From Candidatus Parepulonipiscium sp. PG-Nun2H_MBin03 (GTDB lineage: Bacteria > Bacillota > Clostridia > Lachnospirales > Cellulosilyticaceae): a stretch of 10,828 nt of DNA. Of the stretch, positions 1 to 5,445 are shown piece after piece (the stretch's first letter is position 1; every line of letters begins with the position of its first letter). The position numbers and the translations under genes are program-made. The notes under the pieces are model-generated. The model did no database searches. It saw only the letters and a list, made by a program, of their open reading frames with translations, and was not told the DNA's origin. Location of the stretch: assembly GCA_001995005.1 (NCBI GenBank), contig MDJN01000123.1, positions 1 through 10,828 on the forward strand. The letters are read 5' to 3'.

Positions 1-249
1 TACGCTTTGCAACTCTCTATCATGTATGAATAATAAACTGGTCAGCACTGTACTGCACAATATTATTATTCCGCCCATTGTTGGCGTTCCTGCTTTGTTC
101 AGGTGAGCACGTGGCCCATCTGAACGTACATTTTGCCCAAATTTAAGTCGGTGTAAAATAGGTATAATAAACGGGCTAATTACTATATTTAGCAAAAACG
201 CAATAATAACTGCATAAACTACACTACTATTTATCATACTTTTATCCAT
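1..249 (-). CDS. mraY: MraY, phospho-MurNAc-pentapeptide transferase (N-terminal part, cut by window edge)
   Basis: MraY is a membrane enzyme that transfers phospho-MurNAc-pentapeptide from the UDP precursor to undecaprenyl phosphate, giving lipid I. Only the first 83 codons are here; the gene runs off the left edge. Residues 9-32 form a hydrophobic first membrane segment. It is followed by RLKFGQNVRSDGPRAHLNKA and GTPTMGG, the conserved first cytoplasmic loop of the family, and then a second hydrophobic stretch (about 60-75). I chose the ATG at 249 because AAAGGGA lies 8 nt upstream; an in-frame ATG at 237 is a weaker alternative. The start overlaps the end of murF by 8 nt (ATGGATAA), so the two are probably translationally coupled. 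Family identity is very secure from the DGPRxHxxKxGTPTMGG signature. Confidence 0.95.
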   Translation of the reverse strand, partial: MDKSMINSSVVYAVIIAFLLNIVISPFIIPILHRLKFGQNVRSDGPRAHLNKAGTPTMGGIIILCSTVLTSLLFIHDRELQSV

Positions 250-1600
250 AATATTTTCCCTTTCTAATGGTCTCTACTATCTGTTCAAAGTGCATTCCTC
301 TAGATGCCTTTAATAGAACAGTATCCCCTACTTTAATATAGTTTTTATACTCTTGTAAAAATAATTCTTTAGTAGCAAAATGCATTTTTTTAATAGCACT
401 GTTTTCTATAGCCTCGTTAATCTTTTCTGATAGACTTCCTATAGTATAAACACAGTCTATACCCGCATCTTGGATATATTTTCCTAAGTCATAGTGGATT
501 TTTTCTGCAAATTCTCCTAGTTCAAACATGTCTCCTAAAATAGCAACTTTAGTAGTATTGTAGTTGGCAAGGACATTAATAGCGGCTATCATAGAATCGT
601 AGCTTGCGTTGTACGTATCATCTATAATAGTAATATCTGTTTTACTAATTTGCATCCGCATCTTTTCTGACTTGTAGTTTTTAATGCCTTTTATTATATT
701 TTCTTTAGATAAGCCTAATTTTTCACCTACTATAATGGCTACTAACGCATTTTTTACCATATGTTCCCCTGGAGATGGTATGTCAATATCAAAGCTATCC
801 GTTGGTGTATGAACAGTTGCTAATACCGTTGCATCTTTTTGGGTAATATTGGTTGCATAATAGTCTAAGTTTGGGTCTAATCCAAATGTAATCCAGTTGT
901 TATCACCTTTTGCATTAATGAGTAATGGCTCGTCTCCATTTATAATCATTGTCCCATTTGGTTTTAAGCCTTCTAAAATTTCTAGTTTTGCCTGCAAAAT
1001 GCCCTTTCTCGAACCTAAATTTTCTATATGAGATGTACCTATATTAGTAATAATAGCAATATCTGGGGTAGCGACTTTAGTCAGTGTGCTAATCTCTCCA
1101 AAATGATTCATTCCCATTTCAATAACGCTTACTTGATCTGTCTCTTTTACTCTAAACAACGTCAGGGGTACACCTATGTCGTTATTAAAATTCCCTTGAG
1201 TTTTGTGTACAATCAAACTAGTTTCTAAGACAGATGAAACCATTTCTTTTGTAGTAGTTTTACCAACGCTTCCTGTAATAGCTACCACAGTTCGAGGATA
1301 CTTTTGATTTACATATTTTGCAAGGTCTAGCAATGCACCTCTAGTATCTTCTACATAAATTGTTATTAGCCTATCATCTATTATTTCTTTCTTAGAAGTC
1401 AGTGTTGCAACTGCTCCTTTATCAAAAAGTGTATTTATATATTGATGTGCATCAAATTTCTCTCCTATAAGTGGTATAAATAATCCTCCACTTAAATCTG
1501 CTCGTGAATCTGTATAAATTCCATTTATTACATTATCACCATTTCCTATAGAATTTAAACATTTTCCGCCTGTAGCAAGTAAAATTTCATTTATCTGCAT
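242..1600 (-). CDS. murF: MurF, UDP-MurNAc-tripeptide:D-Ala-D-Ala ligase
   Basis: This cytoplasmic Mur ligase adds D-Ala-D-Ala to UDP-MurNAc-tripeptide using ATP. The protein has 452 residues, the usual length. The N-terminal UDP-binding domain carries YTDSR (29-33). The ATPase domain has the P-loop TGSVGKTTTKEM (109-120, catalytic Lys114), then QGNFNNDIGVPLT (135-147), EMGMNHFGEI (161-170) and NIGTSHIENLGSR (186-198). The C-terminal domain has DDTYNASYDSM (327-337), LGDMFELGE (355-363) and LLKASRGMHFE (429-439). GNFNNDIGVPLT and DTYNANP-type motifs separate MurF from MurE. The start at 1600 has a perfect AAGGAGG 6 nt upstream, inside the last codons of murE; only one base separates the murE stop from this ATG. 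It lies between murE and mraY in one tight translation unit. Confidence 0.97.
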   Translation of the reverse strand: MQINEILLATGGKCLNSIGNGDNVINGIYTDSRADLSGGLFIPLIGEKFDAHQYINTLFDKGAVATLTSKKEIIDDRLITIYVEDTRGALLDLAKYVNQKYPRTVVAITGSVGKTTTKEMVSSVLETSLIVHKTQGNFNNDIGVPLTLFRVKETDQVSVIEMGMNHFGEISTLTKVATPDIAIITNIGTSHIENLGSRKGILQAKLEILEGLKPNGTMIINGDEPLLINAKGDNNWITFGLDPNLDYYATNITQKDATVLATVHTPTDSFDIDIPSPGEHMVKNALVAIIVGEKLGLSKENIIKGIKNYKSEKMRMQISKTDITIIDDTYNASYDSMIAAINVLANYNTTKVAILGDMFELGEFAEKIHYDLGKYIQDAGIDCVYTIGSLSEKINEAIENSAIKKMHFATKELFLQEYKNYIKVGDTVLLKASRGMHFEQIVETIRKGKYYG

Positions 1601-1601
1601 A

Positions 1602-3050
1602 TCAAACCTCCTTATTAAGATATTCTGTTACTACTTCTGAGTCATCAAAGTGTATAATACCATGTTTTAAGTGTTGATAAGTTTCGTGTCCTTTACCAGC
1701 TACCAAAACAACATCTCCAGGTTTTGCCATACCTAGTGCTGTGTCTATAGCCTTTTTTCTATCTACTTGAATAGTATATGGAGTATCATATTTTTTTGAG
1801 CCTGCTTCAATTTGGTCAATTATAGATTGTGGTTCCTCGCTACGTGGATTATCAGATGTTATTATAACTTTATCTGAATATTGCGATGCAACCTCACCCA
1901 TTATCGGCCTCTTTGTGTTGTCTCTGTCTCCGCCGCAACCAAATACTGTTATAATCTTACCTTTTACAAATTTAGTAATTGCTTCTAATACATTTTCCAG
2001 TCCATCTGGCGTATGAGCATAGTCTACTATTACGCTATAACCTTTTTTAGAATTAAAACTTTGTATTCGCCCTGGGACTCCTTGAATAAATTTCAGGCAT
2101 TCTTTTATAAATTCCATTGGCACACCTAATTTATACGCCGCAATCAACGCACCCACAGTATTATACACTGTAAATTCACCAGGGATTGGTACAGATATAT
2201 CTATACTTTTATCTGCATAACATAACGTATATTCAGTCGCATTAGCTGTAATTATAATGTCTTTTGCTCTAAAATCTGCATGATGTTTTATACCATACGT
2301 TATAGGAGTAGTTTTAGCTGCATTTAGCATAACTTCTGCATAATCACTATCAATATTAATTATGTTTATATCACACATTGCAAATAGTTTCGCCTTAGCA
2401 TTAGCATAGTTTTCCATAGTATGGTGAAAGTCTAGATGGTCTTGAGTTAGATTTGTAAATATACCTACGTTAAAGTCACACATATCAACTCTATTTAAGT
2501 CTAATGCATGAGAAGATACTTCCATTATTGCAGTATCAACATCTTCTTCTGCCATACGCTTGAATAGATTTTGCAGATCTATCGCCTCTGGTGTTGTTCT
2601 AGCCGTTTCTAATATTTTGTCTCCAATACGATTTTGTATTGTACCTATTACGCCTACTTTTTTGCCATATGCCTCCAGTATTTGTGCTAGTATAAAAGTT
2701 GTGCTAGTTTTTCCATTTGTACCTGTCACACCAACTAAGCTAAGTTTTTTAGATGGGCAGTCGTAGAAGTTATTTGCAATAATTGCCATAACACTCCTTG
2801 TATCCGTAACTTTTATCACCGTCACATTAGAGTTTACACTAACTTCATCTGATACTACAACTACACGCACACCATTATCAATTGCTTGGTTAATGTATTT
2901 ATGCCCATCACTTACGTATCCTTTTATAGCAATAAATAAACCTTGTTTGGTTTTTATCCGTGAATCGTATATTACGTCACCTATCTCTTTGTCTAAATCA
3001 CCCTGTATTACATCATAACTTACCTCATTTAATAATTCTTTAAGTTTCAT
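1602..3050 (-). CDS. murE: MurE, UDP-MurNAc-L-Ala-D-Glu:meso-diaminopimelate ligase
   Basis: MurE adds the third peptide residue to UDP-MurNAc-dipeptide in the cytoplasm. The protein has 482 residues from the chosen start. Motifs in that numbering: YDSR (28-31), P-loop GVTGTNGKTS (107-116, Lys114), TTPEAIDLQ (152-160), EVSSHALDLNRV (177-188), TNLTQDHLDFH (199-209), YANAKAKLF (215-223, holding the lysine that is carbamylated in the family), DYAHTPDGL (343-351), GCGGDRDNTKRP (371-382), DNPRSEEP (400-407) and AGKGHETYQ (451-459). DNPR is the motif of meso-DAP-adding enzymes, so a meso-DAP wall is predicted. An ATG at 3068 would add six residues (MFRRVL), but those codons are the Shine-Dalgarno AGGAGGG itself. 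The ATG at 3050, 6-7 nt after it, is therefore the real start. murF follows after one base. Confidence 0.96.
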   Translation of the reverse strand: MKLKELLNEVSYDVIQGDLDKEIGDVIYDSRIKTKQGLFIAIKGYVSDGHKYINQAIDNGVRVVVVSDEVSVNSNVTVIKVTDTRSVMAIIANNFYDCPSKKLSLVGVTGTNGKTSTTFILAQILEAYGKKVGVIGTIQNRIGDKILETARTTPEAIDLQNLFKRMAEEDVDTAIMEVSSHALDLNRVDMCDFNVGIFTNLTQDHLDFHHTMENYANAKAKLFAMCDINIINIDSDYAEVMLNAAKTTPITYGIKHHADFRAKDIIITANATEYTLCYADKSIDISVPIPGEFTVYNTVGALIAAYKLGVPMEFIKECLKFIQGVPGRIQSFNSKKGYSVIVDYAHTPDGLENVLEAITKFVKGKIITVFGCGGDRDNTKRPIMGEVASQYSDKVIITSDNPRSEEPQSIIDQIEAGSKKYDTPYTIQVDRKKAIDTALGMAKPGDVVLVAGKGHETYQHLKHGIIHFDDSEVVTEYLNKEV

Positions 3051-3082
3051 CAAAACCCTCCTAAACAATATATATTATTGCC

Positions 3083-3091
3083 ATTATACCA
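3083..3091 (-). promoter_or_regulatory. Extended -10 promoter for murE-murF-mraY
   Basis: Reading the minus strand, TGGTATAATGG gives a perfect extended -10 (TGnTATAAT), ending 33 nt before the murE ATG. The predicted transcript start near 3076 leaves a leader of about 26 nt that carries the Shine-Dalgarno. No good TTGACA-like -35 is found at 16-18 bp spacing (GATTAA, GGATTA), which an extended -10 can tolerate. It would let murE, murF and mraY be expressed independently of spoVD upstream. Confidence 0.6.
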
Positions 3092-3219
3092 CAATATGCA
3101 GATTTTTAATCCACTAGCACCAGTTTTATCTAAATTCGGTAAGAATACTCAGCATCTCACGTCAATCTAATGCATGTTATTTGGGATTGAATTTTACAAA
3201 ATCCGAGCTCAATAGAGAC

Positions 3220-3311
3220 AAGGGACTGAGCCCCCTGTGGGGACGGTGCCCCCAATCCCCCGTATAAAAAGATATAGAAGAAAACTTCATTCAGTTGGGG
3301 TTCTAACCCCA
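3220..3311 (-). repeat. GC-rich multi-hairpin intergenic element (probable dispersed repeat)
   Basis: In minus-strand RNA this stretch folds into several short stems. TGGGGTT-AG-AACCCCA (3296-3311) is a perfect palindrome. GGGGGC-ACC-GUCCCC (3239-3253) and GGGGC-UCA-GUCCC (3222-3234) are two copies of one motif. CCCC-ACA-GGGG (3232-3242) overlaps both, as an alternative fold. The two copies each contain a G-U wobble on the minus strand that would be an A-C mismatch in plus-strand RNA, so the element probably acts, or was copied, as minus-sense sequence. Such GC-dense stem clusters in an AT-rich genome are typical of small non-autonomous dispersed repeats. A 21-nt part (3274-3294) recurs exactly near 10651. 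Boundaries are guesses: no terminal inverted repeat or target duplication was identified. Confidence 0.55.
3274..3294 (+). repeat. 21-nt exact repeat, copy 1 (in the spoVD-murE spacer)
   Basis: The core is GAAGAAAACTTCATTCAG preceded by ATA; it contains a small inverted repeat GAAG-AAAA-CTTC. It is identical over 21 nt to 10651-10671 in the same orientation. Here it sits directly beside the palindrome at 3296-3311, within the GC-rich hairpin element. An exact 21-mer match is not expected by chance in a window this size. Confidence 0.85.
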
Positions 3312-3430
3312 CCATCTATGCTAGTGTAAGTCTAATTTGATATTTGTGGTAAAATGTTGGGTTATGGTAAAAAAGAGTTCTTATTCGTTAGTATACTACA
3401 AAATACAATTTATGGCAAATAAACCTCTAC

Positions 3431-5374
3431 CTATGTGTATAAAATCACCTTACTTGTTTTATTAATCACTTCCCCTTCTGCAGGGAATTGACTAAGCACG
3501 GTGTCTCCTTCGCCTTCAATCTCAATCAAAACACCTTCTGCATAAAATACTGTTTTCGCTTCTTGAAGAGTTAATCCAGTCACATTTGGAATGGTAAATG
3601 TTTGCGTTTCTAGCATTTCAAGTTCTGCTTCTGTATATTGTGGTTCTATGCCAAGGTAAGGCAATGCATTAGACATAACTTCTTTCATTACAGGGCCTGC
3701 AATTGCTCCTCCATAGTATACGCCTTGTGGCTCATCTATTAAAACTATACCTATAATCTGCGGATCATCTGCTGGTGCAAATGATAAGAATGATGCGATA
3801 TATTTCCCAGACCCTCTAGGTAATTTTTGAGATGTTGCTGTCTTTCCACCGATTTTATATCCTGGGATATAACTTTTATTTCCTGTTCCTTCTGCAACAA
3901 CGCTTTCTAGTATCACTTTCATTTGCTCACTTACTTCAGGTGAAATAATCTGATTATTTGTAGTATAGTCAAATTCTTTAATTATGCCGTTTTCATCATT
4001 TACTATATATTTCCCAAAATGAGGAATTACTTGTGTTCCACCATTTACAACTGCAGAAGCTGCTGTAAGCAACTGGATTGGGGTAATTTGAAATGACTGA
4101 CCAAATGAAACTGTTGCCAGCTCAACTGGTCCTATATTCGCTTCTTTATGCATAATTCCTGATGCCTCTCCTGGTAAGTCAATCCCTGTTTTAGTCATAA
4201 AACCGAAGGTCGACATATATTGGTAAAATGATGCTGCTCCAATATCTGCTCCCACAAGCATAAATACAGGATTACATGAGTTTTGAACACCTTCTGTAAA
4301 AGTTTGTGAACCATGGGGCCTTGCACTTCTCCAACATTTTATTTTTACTCCTTCTACAACATGAAAACCGTTACAATTAAATTGAGTTGTAGGAGTTACA
4401 ACGTTTTCTGCAAGTCCTATAGCAGAAGTGAATATCTTAAATGTTGAGCCGGGTTCATATGTATCGTTTATTGCAAAATTTCGCCACATAGCGTTCAATT
4501 CATTTTGCTTAGTCGCACTGTCTAGCGTGCTCCATATTGCTGCAATTTCTGGGTCAGTCACTGTAAATGGTTCGTTTAAATCAAATGTCGGGCTGTTTGC
4601 CATAGCATATATTTCACCGTTTTGCGGGTTCATAAGTACTATAGTACCTCGTGCAGCTTGCTTTTCTTCTACTACACTATCAATTGCTTGTTGTGCATAC
4701 TGTTGCAATGTTAAATCTAGCGTCGTAACAAGGTGAAATCCATTGATAGGCTCAATTCTAATCTCTGCCTCATCTTGTTGTCTTTCTCCTTTTCCGTTTG
4801 TCTCCATAAGAATTTTTCCAGGGCTTCCTTCTAGGTATTCATCATATTTAACTTCAAGTCCTATAATACCTTGGTTGTCGCTTCCAACAAAGCCTAACAC
4901 GTGGGCCGCAAACTCTTCATATGGGTAATATCTCATAGAATCCTCGTCCACCTTTACCCCTGGCAAATTCAGTTGCCTAATAGAATCTGCAATTTCTTTT
5001 TCTACCTTGGTGTCAATCCTTTCAAATGCCACATTTTTAGTAACCTTTTGATATACAGTATCATAATCTAGTTCTAGCTTTTCAGATAATATAGTCGCCA
5101 CTTGTGTTGGGTCCTCAATTTGTGCCTTCACAACTCCAATCGTAAAGACCGAGGCACTGGTAGCTATTACATTTCCATTTGCGTCTAAAATATTTCCCCG
5201 TGTTGGAGTTATATTTCTATCTCTAGTGTGTTGTTCAAATGCTCGTTCCTGAAGGTTTGCTCCTTCTACTACTTGTACATAATAAAGTCTACCCGTCATA
5301 AACAAAAATCCACACAAAAATATGGTCGATAGTATTATGATGCGTCGTTTAATCTTAACAGGTGTTTTGTCCAT
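3431..5374 (-). CDS. spoVD: SpoVD-type class B penicillin-binding protein (cortex transpeptidase), one PASTA domain
   Basis: A membrane-anchored D,D-transpeptidase of 647 residues, about the length of Bacillus SpoVD, which cross-links spore cortex peptidoglycan. A short cytoplasmic end (KIKRR) precedes one membrane helix (11-32). The dimerisation domain has TRGNILDANG (58-67). The transpeptidase domain has active-site S310-TF-K313, S366-C-N368 and K511-T-A513, where KTG is usual. One PASTA domain fills 591-647 (IPNVTGLTLQEAK onward). Cysteines 334, 347 and 367 surround the active site; 347 and 367 lie at +37 and +57 from the serine, close to the redox-controlled pair of Bacillus SpoVD. The start at 5374 has a perfect TAAGGAGG, which lies in one arm of an inverted repeat (5383-5431). 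Position directly after the division PBP matches the Bacillus pbpB-spoVD order. The SpoVD label rests on length, PASTA and position; a vegetative role cannot be excluded. Confidence 0.88.
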   Translation of the reverse strand: MDKTPVKIKRRIIILSTIFLCGFLFMTGRLYYVQVVEGANLQERAFEQHTRDRNITPTRGNILDANGNVIATSASVFTIGVVKAQIEDPTQVATILSEKLELDYDTVYQKVTKNVAFERIDTKVEKEIADSIRQLNLPGVKVDEDSMRYYPYEEFAAHVLGFVGSDNQGIIGLEVKYDEYLEGSPGKILMETNGKGERQQDEAEIRIEPINGFHLVTTLDLTLQQYAQQAIDSVVEEKQAARGTIVLMNPQNGEIYAMANSPTFDLNEPFTVTDPEIAAIWSTLDSATKQNELNAMWRNFAINDTYEPGSTFKIFTSAIGLAENVVTPTTQFNCNGFHVVEGVKIKCWRSARPHGSQTFTEGVQNSCNPVFMLVGADIGAASFYQYMSTFGFMTKTGIDLPGEASGIMHKEANIGPVELATVSFGQSFQITPIQLLTAASAVVNGGTQVIPHFGKYIVNDENGIIKEFDYTTNNQIISPEVSEQMKVILESVVAEGTGNKSYIPGYKIGGKTATSQKLPRGSGKYIASFLSFAPADDPQIIGIVLIDEPQGVYYGGAIAGPVMKEVMSNALPYLGIEPQYTEAELEMLETQTFTIPNVTGLTLQEAKTVFYAEGVLIEIEGEGDTVLSQFPAEGEVINKTSKVILYT

Positions 5375-5431
5375 AAAAAAATCCTCCTTAGATAGTTTAT
5401 ATGCTTTACATATAGTTTATTTATAAGGAGG
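5375..5431 (-). promoter_or_regulatory. Leader hairpin masking the spoVD Shine-Dalgarno, followed by U7
   Basis: In the transcript, CCUCCUUA (5431-5424), directly after the PBP gene, is perfectly complementary over 8 nt to UAAGGAGG (5390-5383), the spoVD ribosome binding site. The 33-nt interval contains a second perfect stem, UAUAUG (5414-5409) with CAUAUA (5403-5398) and a 5-nt loop. The downstream arm is followed by A and seven U (5381-5375), then the AUG. The folded RNA would hide the SD from ribosomes and also resembles an intrinsic terminator, so it could uncouple spoVD from the PBP gene. The inverted repeat is seen directly; its function is inferred. A 9-nt direct repeat ATAGTTTAT (5392 and 5412, plus strand) lies inside it. 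Confidence 0.6.
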
Positions 5432-5445
5432 TATATTTATAACCT

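Larger units (their letters stand above)
3069..3430. other. 362-nt spacer between spoVD and murE
   Basis: No coding region is supported here: every frame is broken by stops and no ribosome binding site precedes a plausible ORF. The murE side (to about 3095) holds the murE promoter. The middle (about 3220-3311) is a GC-rich hairpin cluster unlike the AT-rich surroundings, described separately. The stretch 3110-3220 is unrecognised and contains small palindromes (ATTTTACAAAAT near 3191, GAGCTC near 3205). The spoVD side (3312-3430) is AT-rich and includes the perfect 10-bp palindrome TAGTATACTA (3389-3398). I see no convincing intrinsic terminator for spoVD in it, although one would be expected if murE has its own promoter. 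Confidence 0.7.

Noticed and set aside
2560..2766. 68-codon plus-strand ORF inside murE
   Set aside because: Overlaps the antisense of the MurE P-loop and has no supporting signals.
3180..3300. CRISPR array or tandem repeat
   Set aside because: The repeated G/C motifs are short, irregular in spacing and occur only twice; no spacer-repeat pattern and no cas genes.
3296..3311. Intrinsic terminator for spoVD
   Set aside because: The palindrome is strong but no T-tract follows it on the minus strand, and it lies over 100 nt past the stop; it fits the repeat element better.
3370..3390. Terminator from AAGA-AC-TCTT followed by T on the minus strand after spoVD
   Set aside because: The stem is only 4 bp with a 2-nt loop, too weak to support.
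3100..3430. Possible short protein gene in the spoVD-murE spacer
   Set aside because: All six frames are broken by stops and none has an SD with a plausible start; hairpins explain the sequence better.
4428..4736. 102-codon plus-strand ORF inside spoVD
   Set aside because: It is antisense to the well-conserved transpeptidase domain, has no ribosome binding site, and encodes no recognisable motif; it is a shadow of spoVD.
5398..5425. Sigma-E sporulation promoter before spoVD (CATATAAA as -10)
   Set aside because: The last -10 base does not fit CATAnnnT and no convincing -35 lies at the right distance; the same bases form the inner stem of the leader hairpin.
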